Of a stretch of DNA of 8,689 bases, positions 1 to 6,255 are shown in pieces (position 1 is the first letter of the stretch; every line of letters starts with the position of its first letter). Origin of the DNA: Burkholderiales bacterium (GTDB lineage: Bacteria; Pseudomonadota; Gammaproteobacteria; Burkholderiales; Burkholderiaceae_C); assembly GCA_025354615.1 (NCBI GenBank), contig JANXMO010000594.1:1-8689 (forward strand). Direction: 5' to 3'. The notes beneath the pieces were generated by a model that did no database searches, was not told where the DNA came from, and saw nothing but the letters and a program-made list of their open reading frames with translations. Position numbers and translations under genes: made by a program.

Positions 1-561
1 ATGCTGTTGGCCAACCGGGCCGCCCTTGCTTCAAGTTGCCGTCATTACATCTCGCGTTTTTTATGTCAACTGGAAGTGGAAGGCCTTTGTTGGAGCGTCT
101 TGACTGCCGACTGCTGCAATCGCCGTTCCCCGGCGCTGGAACGCCTGATCAACGAACGACTTCAAAACGACCCTGCCATTGAGCCTGTGCACAGGTCAAC
201 ACGCAACGCCTTGAATGCTGCCACTGACTTGTTGGGCATTCGTGTGCGTGGGCCGGAAGTACCGAAGACACCTGAATACGAGCAGCTGTTTGACCAGATC
301 CCCAAAACGATGTATTCAGCCCTGCGGTCTAAAGCCGCCGACTTCTTGCGCTTTGCCGAAGCGCAAGGCCTGCGCTGGGCGGACCTGGCCCAAGACAGGG
401 AAGACAGCGGCCGGCCGCCGTTGCTGGAAAGTTTGGTGAACCAGATGATGCCCAACGCGCGCAACGCTTTAAATCAAGCGTTGGGCTTGCAGCTTCGGCC
501 TGCCGCTGGAAGCGCGGCTGCCGTCGCAATCGCCGGTCCGTCGTCCGCGGGGCCGACTTGA
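1..561 (+). CDS. Unrecognised protein with two imperfect ~60-residue helical repeats; possibly 5'-partial
   Basis: I do not recognise this 186-residue product. It contains two related units. Unit 1 spans about residues 15-80 and unit 2 about residues 105-165. They share the pattern F-L-x3-E-x2-G-L-x-W-x2-L-x2-D, then P-x-L-E-x-L-x-N, then R-N-A-L-N-x-A-x2-L (for example GLCW/GLRW, ALERLIN/LLESLVN, RNALNAA/RNALNQA). A divergence that preserves such a pattern argues that this frame is truly coded. Unit 1 has an insertion of about nine residues before RNALN. The C-terminal 20 residues are Ala/Ser/Pro-rich and probably disordered. No signal peptide or membrane segment is visible. The frame is open from base 1, so the ATG there may be the start or an internal Met of a longer repeat protein. 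No ribosome-binding site can be checked. Proximity to a T3SS locus makes an effector conceivable, but the gene is 1.8 kb from it and has no hrpII box in view. Confidence 0.6.
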   Translation: MLLANRAALASSCRHYISRFLCQLEVEGLCWSVLTADCCNRRSPALERLINERLQNDPAIEPVHRSTRNALNAATDLLGIRVRGPEVPKTPEYEQLFDQIPKTMYSALRSKAADFLRFAEAQGLRWADLAQDREDSGRPPLLESLVNQMMPNARNALNQALGLQLRPAAGSAAAVAIAGPSSAGPT

Positions 562-659
562 TCCCGTCACGTCGGTTGAGAAAAGTGACAGTTCATCCGG
601 GACCTTCTTTTGGAATGTGAACAAAGCAAGGCCTTGCAATCCCACCGAAATGCTCCAGA

Positions 660-679
660 TGGAATCTATATGGATTCCA
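660..679. promoter_or_regulatory. Inverted repeat, possible autoregulatory operator
   Basis: Arms TGGAATC (660-666) and GATTCCA (673-679) are perfect 7-bp complements around the spacer TATATG. The repeat ends 10 nt before the first candidate ATG (690) of the RHH regulator and 67 nt before the second (747). Ribbon-helix-helix repressors commonly bind short palindromes in front of their own genes, so this is a candidate operator (inference). The AT-rich spacer could overlap a -10 element, but I found no convincing -35 at the right spacing. Confidence 0.35.
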
Positions 680-689
680 AAACCGTGTC

Positions 690-1115
690 ATGCACTTGAA
701 TGAAGCGCCGATCGAGGTCAGGCCACGCACAGGCGAGACTGAAAAGATGACGGTCAATGTTGGTGTGGTCGATCTTGGCCAAGTGGACCTTTTAGTCCAG
801 GAAGGGTTTTATTCCAACCGCTCCGACCTGATCCGAACCGCGCTTCGAAATCAGCTTGCGCTGCATGCTGACACGGTCAAGCAAACCGTTGCCCGACGAA
901 CGCTGACGCTGGGCTTGCAGCATTACAGCCGTGCCGATCTCGAGTCGGCGGTGGTGGCTGGCCAGCGACTCCGAATTCAGGTCGTAGGACTCGCCCGCAT
1001 CGCCGACGACGTGCCTCCGGAGCTGGCCCTTGCCGCGATCGACTCGGTGACGGTGTTGGGTGCATTTCAGACCAGCCCTGCGGTACGCCGGGCGTTGTCG
1101 GGTCGCATCCGTTGA
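690..1115 (+). CDS. Ribbon-helix-helix (CopG-type) transcriptional regulator
   Basis: A 141-residue protein with an RHH domain at about residues 18-57: a short beta strand (MTVNVGVVDLG), then helix A (QVDLLVQEG), then a turn and helix B (SNRSDLIRTALRNQL). The motif G-F/Y-S-N-R-S/T-D-x-I-R-x-A is typical of CopG/ParD-like DNA-binding proteins. The C-terminal ~80 residues (from about HYSRADLESAVVAG) are a second domain seen in stand-alone Burkholderiales regulators of this kind and absent from short ParD antitoxins. No toxin gene (ParE/RelE) is adjacent; the next gene, 25 nt downstream, is an esterase, so this is probably a local regulator and not an antitoxin. Start choice is uncertain: ATG 690 has no clear Shine-Dalgarno sequence, and ATG 747 (M20) sits exactly at the domain start. 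I kept 690 because relatives, as I recall them, carry a short leader ending in TEK. The 660-679 inverted repeat may be its operator. Confidence 0.8.
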   Translation: MHLNEAPIEVRPRTGETEKMTVNVGVVDLGQVDLLVQEGFYSNRSDLIRTALRNQLALHADTVKQTVARRTLTLGLQHYSRADLESAVVAGQRLRIQVVGLARIADDVPPELALAAIDSVTVLGAFQTSPAVRRALSGRIR

Positions 1116-1140
1116 TTTCTCATCTCCTCAACGAAAGAAA

Positions 1141-2367
1141 ATGATGAAGAACTTTTTGAATGGGCGGCTGCCGGCCTACGACAGCGCCGCCATTCGCTCG
1201 ACGATTCAACGGGCCCTCGCGTCGGCCGGGCTTGACACCACTGCCGGCCCTCTGCGTGACCTGACCCAAACGCTGCGGCGCGTGTTGAAAACGGGCGGCG
1301 TTTCCGACACGGCGCACGGCGTTGCCGGCGAGCCCGATGTGATTGACATTGCCGCCCGCACGGTTCCAACGGCTGCAGACCAACCCGCCGCTGCAGACGC
1401 CAATCCTTCACCGGGCAACGCGCAGCCGTACGGGCGCTTCGAAACGCACCGGTTCAGCAACCGTGCCGGCACCCGCACTTACAAGCTCTACGTACCGGCC
1501 AGGGCCGCTGACTTGCCCCGCGCAATGGTGGTGATGCTGCATGGCTGCACGCAGGATGCAGACGATTTCGCGGCAGGCACGCGGATGAACCGCCTGGCCG
1601 ACACACACGGCTTCCTGGTGGTCTACCCCGAGCAAGCTGCACAGGCCAACACCTCGAAGTGCTGGAACTGGTTCAATCCGCAAGACCAGCAGCGTGATGC
1701 AGGCGAGCCGTCGTTGATTGCCGGCATGGTTCGGGAAGTCGCGCAACGTCACGGCGCTGACCTCGGCCGCATTTTTGTGGCCGGTCTGTCGGCGGGTGCA
1801 GCCATGGCCGTGGCGTTGGGCGAAACCTATCCAGAGCTCTTTGCTGGTGTCGGCGCGCATTCCGGGCTGCCCTACGGCAGCGCCCACGATATTCCGTCGG
1901 CATTGGCTGCCATGAAAGGCGGGCGCAGCGGGTTGGCCGGTTTGAAGGGCATGCCCGCAGCGGCTGGCCCGTCGCAGCCCAAAAAGGCACTGCAGGCCGT
2001 TCCGGTGATCGTGTTCCACGGCGACCGCGACCACACCGTGCAACAGACCAATGGCGCGCAGATCGTGCAGCAGGCGCATGAAGCTCATCAAGCGCAGCTG
2101 GCGCGCACGGCACGGGCCGGCGGCAACAGCAGCGGGTTGCACGCCGACACGCAGCACGGCGTGGCCGCGGGCGGCCGGCGCTTCAGCCGCACCGTTCATG
2201 CGGACGCCACAGGCCAGGTGCACATCGAGTCATGGACCGTGCACGGCGCCGGCCACGCCTGGTCGGGCGGCGACCCGAATGGTTCGTATACGGAAAGCGC
2301 CGGGCCGGATGCGTCAAAGGAAATGGTGCGGTTCTTTCTGGCGCTGCCGCCTGCAGGTGTTGCCTGA
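1141..2367 (+). CDS. PHB depolymerase-family esterase (alpha/beta hydrolase), probably intracellular
   Basis: A 408-residue alpha/beta hydrolase of the PHB-depolymerase esterase family (Esterase_PHB type), which cleaves short-chain polyhydroxyalkanoate or related esters. Numbered from the ATG at 1141, the oxyanion-region motif LHGCTQ is at 133-138 and the lipase box G-L-S-A-G is at 215-219 with nucleophile S217. The acid is probably D297 in HGDRDHTV and the base H372 in GAGHAWSGG. The family hallmarks KCWNWF and AHSGLPYG are also present. The first ~100 residues are an Ala-rich extension with an amphipathic helix and no hydrophobic signal sequence, so a cytoplasmic role (granule mobilisation or another esterase function) is more likely than secretion. 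An upstream in-frame ATG at 1060 lies inside the regulator gene; I chose 1141, preceded by a weak GAAAG site. The 25-nt gap to the RHH gene implies an operon. Its 3' end faces the convergent sctT gene at only 43 bp. Exact substrate is not determinable from sequence. Confidence 0.85.
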   Translation: MMKNFLNGRLPAYDSAAIRSTIQRALASAGLDTTAGPLRDLTQTLRRVLKTGGVSDTAHGVAGEPDVIDIAARTVPTAADQPAAADANPSPGNAQPYGRFETHRFSNRAGTRTYKLYVPARAADLPRAMVVMLHGCTQDADDFAAGTRMNRLADTHGFLVVYPEQAAQANTSKCWNWFNPQDQQRDAGEPSLIAGMVREVAQRHGADLGRIFVAGLSAGAAMAVALGETYPELFAGVGAHSGLPYGSAHDIPSALAAMKGGRSGLAGLKGMPAAAGPSQPKKALQAVPVIVFHGDRDHTVQQTNGAQIVQQAHEAHQAQLARTARAGGNSSGLHADTQHGVAAGGRRFSRTVHADATGQVHIESWTVHGAGHAWSGGDPNGSYTESAGPDASKEMVRFFLALPPAGVA

Positions 2368-2410
2368 GGGCGCCTGACGCGCCGGCAGTGCAATCACTAT
2401 TTCAACGACT

Positions 2411-3235
2411 TCATTGCTTCAGTTTGGCCATCACCGCTTGCAGCAGGCCGCTCATGTCACGCAGCGCCAGCTGCGGCCGTGCGTGCTGGAAAAACAGCGC
2501 GACGAGCAGGCCGAGCAGGAACAGCGCCAGCGCGCCTTTGATCGGCTGGCCGATGCTGTTGGGCTCGAGTTTGTCGGCCGTCTTGCTGAGCAGGCCGATG
2601 CCGATGTCGATGATGACGAAGACGAACACCGCTGGCATGGCCAGCTTGATCAGCGCGTTGAAGTAATCGCTGGTGCGCGAGTCGAGGAACAGCAGCAGCC
2701 CGTCGCTCAACACGGGCCCTTGCAAGGCCACCGGCCAGAAGCGGTAGGACTCGATGAACAAGCCCAGCAGCACCGGAAGGCCACCGAGGATGTAAAAGCT
2801 GGCGATCGACAGCTGCGACAGCAGGTTGCCCAGCGGCGTGCTTTGCTCGCCGCTCAAGGGGTTCTGCTGCTGCACGTTGTTGAAGCCAGCCTGGTTGTCG
2901 AGCAGGATGCCCACGCCTTCGGCCACCCAGAAGACAACCGAAACGGCATAGCCCATGCACAGGCCGAGCAGAATTTCCTTCGCCATCGCCGCGATCAGCA
3001 TCGCCATGCTGAGGTTGTTGAACAGTGCCAGCGGCTGGCCCCAGGCCACGAAGAAGCCCACCGTCAACGCCAGCGCGTTGCGTGACGGGCCCTGGATCGA
3101 CTGCTCGGTCGTCATCGGCATGATCTGCATGGCTGCATAGAAGCGCAGGCTGCAGATGGCCATCAGCGTCATCATGTTCTTCAACAACTCGCCAAGATGG
3201 GTGATGGACTCGACGCTGTTGAACGCCTCATTCAT
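2411..3235 (-). CDS. sctT: T3SS export apparatus inner-membrane protein SctT (HrcT/YscT/SpaR)
   Basis: A 274-residue integral membrane protein of the SctT/FliR family, part of the export gate (SctR-S-T) through which substrates cross the inner membrane. Hydrophobic segments lie at about residues 20-39, 54-70, 76-110, 140-162, 198-215 and 233-250. Conserved stretches visible are KEILLGLCMGY (86-96), FWVAEGVGILLDNQAG (102-117), the LSGEQSTPLGNLLSQ loop (127-141) and FIESYRFWP (160-168). The length matches the family (about 260-280). I placed the start at the ATG at 3235, which overlaps the sctO stop by 8 nt; a longer frame reaching 3307 would only add residues encoded within sctO. It is last in the minus-strand operon N-O-T, matching hrpB6-hrpB7-hrpB8 of Hrp2 clusters. 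No sctR or sctS follows; the next gene is the unrelated convergent esterase, so the remaining apparatus genes must be elsewhere. Confidence 0.95.
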   Translation of the reverse strand: MNEAFNSVESITHLGELLKNMMTLMAICSLRFYAAMQIMPMTTEQSIQGPSRNALALTVGFFVAWGQPLALFNNLSMAMLIAAMAKEILLGLCMGYAVSVVFWVAEGVGILLDNQAGFNNVQQQNPLSGEQSTPLGNLLSQLSIASFYILGGLPVLLGLFIESYRFWPVALQGPVLSDGLLLFLDSRTSDYFNALIKLAMPAVFVFVIIDIGIGLLSKTADKLEPNSIGQPIKGALALFLLGLLVALFFQHARPQLALRDMSGLLQAVMAKLKQ

Positions 3236-3779
3236 GGCGCTGACGTTCTTTCTTCGCGCTATTTTTCGCGCTGATGGCTGCAGCCGCCACGGCCCGGCCA
3301 CGGGCAATCAGCCGCGCCACCGCCGTTTCCTCGGACTCTTCATCCTGCTGGTCTTCAGCCGCCTGCTCGATCGCCAGTTCGGCAGCGGTCAGCATGTCTT
3401 TCAATGATTCGAGTTGCGAATCAACGCGGGCCACCGCGGCGTTGGCGCTGCTCACCACTTCCTGCGCCTGCACAACCTGCTGCTGCGCCTGCTGTTCTTG
3501 CCCGCGCTGCGTGTCGACGACGACATCGGCCGCCTTGACCAGCATCTGCCGCACCATCAGCAGCTCGGCGGTGCAGGCGGCGCCGCCGCCCATCAGGGTC
3601 ATCAACCGCTCCATCTGGTCGGCCTGCTCGTCAACCGCCACCTGCAGCTGCTGTTGCGCCGCCTGCAGTTCCGCCTCCCGCGCCGCGCAGGCCTCGCGCG
3701 CCACCTGCACCTCTGCCATCAGCCCCTCACGCCGGCGCTCCTTGATCGACAGAATCAGCTTGAGCGTTTTGGGGGTCAT
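3228..3779 (-). CDS. sctO: T3SS central stalk protein SctO (YscO/HrpB7 type)
   Basis: A 183-residue, almost wholly helical protein encoded between sctN and sctT, the standard place for SctO/HrpB7/YscO, the FliJ-like stalk that inserts into the SctN ATPase ring and couples it to the export gate. Evidence is mainly position and architecture, because this family diverges fast. Two long coiled-coil stretches (about residues 10-62 and 70-142), rich in Ala, Gln and Glu, are split by a GGG at 64-66 that could be the hairpin turn. A cluster of acidic residues (143-151) and a basic tail follow. The protein contains no Phe, Tyr or Trp. The ATG overlaps the sctN stop by 4 nt (ATGA), so translation is coupled, and its own stop overlaps the sctT start by 8 nt. 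Whether the closest relatives are HrpB7 or YscO cannot be told by eye. Confidence 0.8.
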   Translation of the reverse strand: MTPKTLKLILSIKERRREGLMAEVQVAREACAAREAELQAAQQQLQVAVDEQADQMERLMTLMGGGAACTAELLMVRQMLVKAADVVVDTQRGQEQQAQQQVVQAQEVVSSANAAVARVDSQLESLKDMLTAAELAIEQAAEDQQDEESEETAVARLIARGRAVAAAAISAKNSAKKERQRHE

Positions 3780-5095
3780 GAGACAACATGCAGGAGGTGT
3801 TCGACAGTTTCGTCAAAATCCATGCTTTCTGACGTTTCCTGACACAGCAATTCGCGCACCATTTCATGCTTTTCGACCGCTTCGTCGGCCACCGGGTCGG
3901 CGCCGGGCCGGTATTCGCCCATCTGGATCAACGGCTCGATCTCGTCGTGCTTGGCCATCAGGCGGCGCAGCTTGCCGGCGGCCTGCTGGTGCTCCCGGGG
4001 AACAATCTGCGTCATCACCCGGCTCAGGCTGGCCAGCACGTCGATCGCCGGGTACTGGTTGCGCGCGGCGATCTTGCGCGACAGGATCATGTGGCCGTCC
4101 AGAATGCCGCGCACTTCCTCGGCGATCGGGTCGCCGCCGCTTTCGTCTTCGGCCAGTACCGTGTAGAGCGCGGTGATCGAGCCGGTCGCGCCCATGCCGG
4201 CGCGCTCCAGCAGGCGCGGAATTTCCGCGAACACTGACGGCGGAAAGCCGCGCCTGGCTGGCGGCTCGCCCGCGGCCAGACCGATTTCACGCAGGGCGCG
4301 CGCAAACCGTGTCAGCGAATCCATCATCAGCAGCACTTTCAAGCCCTGGTCGCGAAAGTACTCGGCCAGCGTGGTTGCCACGTGCGCCGCCTTGGCACGC
4401 TCGATCGACGAGCGGTCGGACGTGGCGCAGACCACCACCGAGCGGCGCATGCCTTCCTCGCCCATGATGACCTCGATGAACTCGCGCACTTCGCGGCCGC
4501 GCTCGCCGATCAGCGCGATCACGCTGACGTCGCACTGCGTGCCGCGCGCCAGCATGCCCATCAAAGTTGATTTACCAACACCGGCCGGCGCGAAAATGCC
4601 CATGCGCTGGCCTTCACCAAGAGTCAACAGCGCGTCGATGGCGCGTACGCCGGTGGCCATCGGGTGCTCGATCATCGCGCGCTCCAACGGGTTGGGCGGC
4701 GAAGCCAGCACGGGCCGGAACTCGGTGGCTTCAGGCGGCGGCTTGCCATCCATCGGCTGGCCCAGGCTGTCGATCACACGGCCCAGCATGCAGTTGCCGA
4801 CCGGCACCTTCAACACCTCACCACGGCTGATGACGCGGCTGCCCGCGCCGCAGCCCACGATGGAGCCGAACGGCGACAGAATCATCTGCCCACCGGCAAA
4901 GCCGACCACCTCGGCCGACTGCATCGTGTGGCCATCGTCATCGAGGATGTTGCACAGGTCGCCCAGGTTGGCGTCCAGCCCGGTCACGCGCATCAGCGTG
5001 CCCACCACCTCGGCAACTTTGCCGATGCGCGAGTGCATGGCCGCTTTGGCCACCTCGACCTGCATCCACCGCGTCAAATCAGAATGGTCGCGCAC
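3776..5095 (-). CDS. sctN: T3SS ATPase SctN (HrcN/YscN)
   Basis: The hexameric ATPase at the cytoplasmic base of the injectisome, which strips chaperones and unfolds substrates. Numbered from GTG 5095 (439 residues, like YscN): an N-terminal beta barrel (about 20-90), Walker [10 protein letters not shown] (169-177, Lys175), the catalytic-Glu motif GERGREV (197-203), Walker B V-L-L-M-M-D (254-259) and the signatures [40 protein letters not shown] and [23 protein letters not shown]. All active-site elements are intact. The C-terminal domain ends in a short extension. The start is unusual: there is no ATG near the expected N-terminus. GTG 5095 has AAGG 8 nt upstream and begins 1 nt after the upstream stop; GTG 5104 and TTG 5116 are in-frame alternatives, and the first ATG (5065) would cut close to conserved sequence. 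It lies upstream of sctO with a 4-nt overlap. Unlike most Hrp2 clusters, no sctL (HrcL/HrpB5) precedes it. Confidence 0.97.
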   Translation of the reverse strand: MRDHSDLTRWMQVEVAKAAMHSRIGKVAEVVGTLMRVTGLDANLGDLCNILDDDGHTMQSAEVVGFAGGQMILSPFGSIVGCGAGSRVISRGEVLKVPVGNCMLGRVIDSLGQPMDGKPPPEATEFRPVLASPPNPLERAMIEHPMATGVRAIDALLTLGEGQRMGIFAPAGVGKSTLMGMLARGTQCDVSVIALIGERGREVREFIEVIMGEEGMRRSVVVCATSDRSSIERAKAAHVATTLAEYFRDQGLKVLLMMDSLTRFARALREIGLAAGEPPARRGFPPSVFAEIPRLLERAGMGATGSITALYTVLAEDESGGDPIAEEVRGILDGHMILSRKIAARNQYPAIDVLASLSRVMTQIVPREHQQAAGKLRRLMAKHDEIEPLIQMGEYRPGADPVADEAVEKHEMVRELLCQETSESMDFDETVEHLLHVVS

Positions 5096-5096
5096 G

Positions 5097-5370
5097 TCAT
5101 TCACCTTGTCCTGCAATCAAAGAAGCCTGTGCGCGCCGCGTCAGCGCGGAGCACACGGAGTCGAGAAGGTCATTGCGGTAAGCCAGGACATGCAAGGCCC
5201 ATCGCGGTTCAGCAGAGGCAAAGCCGGCATTCGGCAAACGGCCACTGCAGGCAATGCGCAACACATCGAATGAGCGGGGCAGCGCGGGCGATCGAGTCCG
5301 CACCCGCTGTCCACCACATCACTTCCACCGCCCGTGTCTCCACGGGCCGCGCGACCGCGTCGTTGTGCAT
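5097..5370 (-). pseudogene. Unrecognised ~90-codon gene before sctN, apparently frameshifted
   Basis: A strong AGGAGG stands 8 nt before ATG 5370, but that frame closes at 5209 after 53 residues, and its last 20 or so residues are implausible (five Cys in 23 codons). A second frame, open from about 5318 with no ATG, reads naturally (SFDVLRIACSGRLPN, then EPRWALHVLAYRNDLLDSV) and stops at 5097, exactly at the sctN start. Joining the two with a +1 shift near 5285-5275 gives a continuous ~91-residue protein in which GADSIARA leads into LPRSFDVLRIA. I infer one gene with a one-base insertion (or two-base deletion), by mutation, sequencing error or, less likely, programmed frameshifting. No family was recognised; it does not look like SctL, the usual neighbour. 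Its place between the YscE-like gene and sctN suggests a small T3SS accessory or chaperone. The third frame (5141-5443) looks random. Confidence 0.45.
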
Positions 5371-5378
5371 TCAAAAAA

Positions 5379-5386
5379 CCTCCTCT
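5379..5386 (-). promoter_or_regulatory. Strong Shine-Dalgarno sequence (AGAGGAGG)
   Basis: On the minus strand AGAGGAGG is followed by an 8-nt spacer (TTTTTTGA) and ATG 5370. It is the best ribosome-binding site in the operon and the main reason to think that a translated gene starts there even though its frame soon closes. Confidence 0.7.
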
Positions 5387-5473
5387 TGTCTGACAGGACG
5401 GTGAAGACCCGGGCGCAGCTTGCGTGCCAGTGAAAAACAGCAACCGTGGCGCTGGTGGTCACCGTCGGGCATG

Positions 5474-5740
5474 TCAGACGGCCAGCGCGCAACCGTGCAC
5501 GTGTTCCCAGATGTGGCGCACGATGCGCGACGCTGCGTGAAAGCCTTCGATCAGGCGGACGATGACGCGGCGGTCCAGCCCTGTTTCGACATTGAGCATG
5601 GCCTCGGTGCTGTTGACCACGTTTTTCAAATAAGCCAGGATTTCGCGGGCACGGTCACCGCTGCGGTCGTCGCGAAAGGTCTTCTCCAGATTGGAGAGGT
5701 CCGGGAAAACGTTGGCGCTGGGCGTCTGGACGGTCGGCAT
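5474..5740 (-). CDS. Small YscE/EscE/SsaE-like protein, probable T3SS needle co-chaperone
   Basis: An 88-residue, mostly helical protein, first gene of the minus-strand T3SS operon. After a ~13-residue variable leader, the pattern L-S-N-L-E-K-x-F-x-x-D (15-25), a long first helix (about 31-50), a GLD turn (54-56) and a second helix ending A-A-S-R-I-V-R-H-I-W (69-78) match the two-helix YscE/EscE/SsaE family. YscE pairs with the TPR protein YscG to hold the needle subunit YscF soluble before export. The match is by eye and the family is short and divergent, so this is moderate evidence. A YscG/HrpB1-like gene is divergently encoded on the other side of the control region, which fits a partner. 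No needle gene (sctF) lies in the window. ATG 5740 has AAGGA 6 nt upstream; reading further upstream gives noncoding-looking sequence. A hrpII box lies 145 nt upstream. A 103-nt gap separates it from the next gene. Confidence 0.55.
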   Translation of the reverse strand: MPTVQTPSANVFPDLSNLEKTFRDDRSGDRAREILAYLKNVVNSTEAMLNVETGLDRRVIVRLIEGFHAASRIVRHIWEHVHGCALAV

Positions 5741-5884
5741 GTCGATTCCTTGGTTGTTGCAGTCGGTAGAAAACGCGGCACTGCGGGCAGTGGGTTGCGC
5801 ACCGCGGCAGGGAACTTCATAAAAAATTGCATTGCGGGCTGGACTCAAGCATTGCCGATTGGCGGTCCTTGTCCATCCCGCCAT

Positions 5885-5909
5885 GCGAAGAGGTGTACAG
5901 CGAACCGAA
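5885..5909 (-). promoter_or_regulatory. hrpII/PIP-type box driving the leftward sct operon
   Basis: On the minus strand TTCG (5909-5906) and TTCG (5889-5886) are separated by exactly 16 nt, reading TTCGG-N15-TTCGC. This matches the hrpII box TTCG-N16-TTCG bound by HrpB in Ralstonia and the related PIP box bound by HrpX in Xanthomonas (established knowledge). Functional hrpII promoters have a -10 element about 30-32 nt downstream; here CAATGCT (5854-5848) occupies that place but is a poor -10. The box ends 145 nt before ATG 5740 of the YscE-like gene. Confidence 0.72.
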
Positions 5910-5991
5910 GCCGACCGCCGTTTTTGGCAACCGTTTTGCGGTTTGCTGCGGCACGGCAAGCGCTTACAGCCGGTTGCCGCTGGTTTCGAAC

Positions 5992-6005
5992 GAGTGATTT
6001 CACTC
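5992..6005. repeat. Central inverted repeat between the two hrpII boxes
   Basis: GAGTGA-TT-TCACTC, perfect 6-bp arms with a 2-nt spacer. Its centre (5998.5) is within 1 bp of the midpoint between the two hrpII boxes and of the midpoint of the whole intergenic region. It could be a site for a dimeric regulator (for instance a repressor or bending protein acting on both promoters) or chance. The loop is too short and there is no U-tract, so a terminator is unlikely. Confidence 0.3.
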
Positions 6006-6085
6006 CTTGAAGGCCTGCACCTGCTTCCCTGCGTCCATCGACAAGTACGCACAAACGCACGAAGTGTGAAAAAAAAGTGTCCAAC

Positions 6086-6110
6086 TTCGGATACCAATAC
6101 GTTTCTTCGC
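6086..6110 (+). promoter_or_regulatory. hrpII/PIP-type box driving the rightward operon
   Basis: TTCG (6086-6089) and TTCG (6106-6109) are separated by exactly 16 nt and read TTCGG-N15-TTCGC, the same form as the leftward box. The spacers of the two boxes also share bases, including TAC at spacer positions 8-10 and TC at 14-15. GACACT (6141-6146), 31 nt downstream, has the right spacing for the -10 and matches TATAAT at 3 of 6 positions. An A-tract lies just upstream. The box ends 146 nt before ATG 6256. Confidence 0.75.
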
Positions 6111-6255
6111 CCTGAACCCTTGCCAATCTGTCAAATTGAAGACACTGAGCATCACCGCAGGCAATCTTTTCAAGGCCGGCCCATCCGAAAACACAGGGCG
6201 GAAGAACACGGGGCATTCTTTTCCATTTCACCTTTTCTTAACCGGAGTCATCAGC

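Larger units (their letters stand above)
5741..6255. other. Divergent 515-bp T3SS control region, no gene seen
   Basis: The region separates the two divergent operons. Open frames crossing it on either strand have unnatural composition (Arg/Pro/Ser/Cys-rich) and no ribosome-binding sites, so I see no gene. It contains two oppositely oriented hrpII boxes, a central inverted repeat, an eight-A tract (6069-6076) just upstream of the rightward box that may act as an UP-like element, and leaders of about 145 nt between each box and its start codon. No GTG/ATG small leader peptide with a good ribosome-binding site stood out. Confidence 0.8.

Noticed and set aside
1..561. TAL-effector or SKWP-repeat effector
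   Set aside because: The repeat length (~60 residues) and signature do not match the 33-35-residue TALE unit or the SKWP motif.
566..589. GTCAC/GTGAC complementary pair after the first gene
   Set aside because: A 5-bp stem with a 14-nt loop and no T-run; expected by chance.
690..1115. ParD-like antitoxin of a toxin-antitoxin pair
   Set aside because: The protein has an extra C-terminal domain and no small toxin gene lies on either side; the partner is an esterase.
1408..2223. Minus-strand open frame (271 codons) opposite the esterase
   Set aside because: It mirrors a gene with intact catalytic motifs; the composition is typical of an antisense shadow.
2369..2383. GGCGC-CTGAC-GCGCC hairpin between the convergent esterase and sctT genes
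   Set aside because: Only 5 bp of stem and no U-tract on either strand; too weak to call a bidirectional terminator.
4173..5273. Long plus-strand open frame opposite sctN (366 codons)
   Set aside because: It is antisense to an unmistakable ATPase gene; such frames are expected in GC-rich genes, and the translation is Arg/Ser/Pro/Thr-rich with no recognisable motif.
5141..5443. Third minus-strand frame through the interval upstream of sctN
   Set aside because: Its 100 residues are Gly/Arg/Cys/Pro-rich without periodicity, and it does not use the strong ribosome-binding site at 5379-5386.
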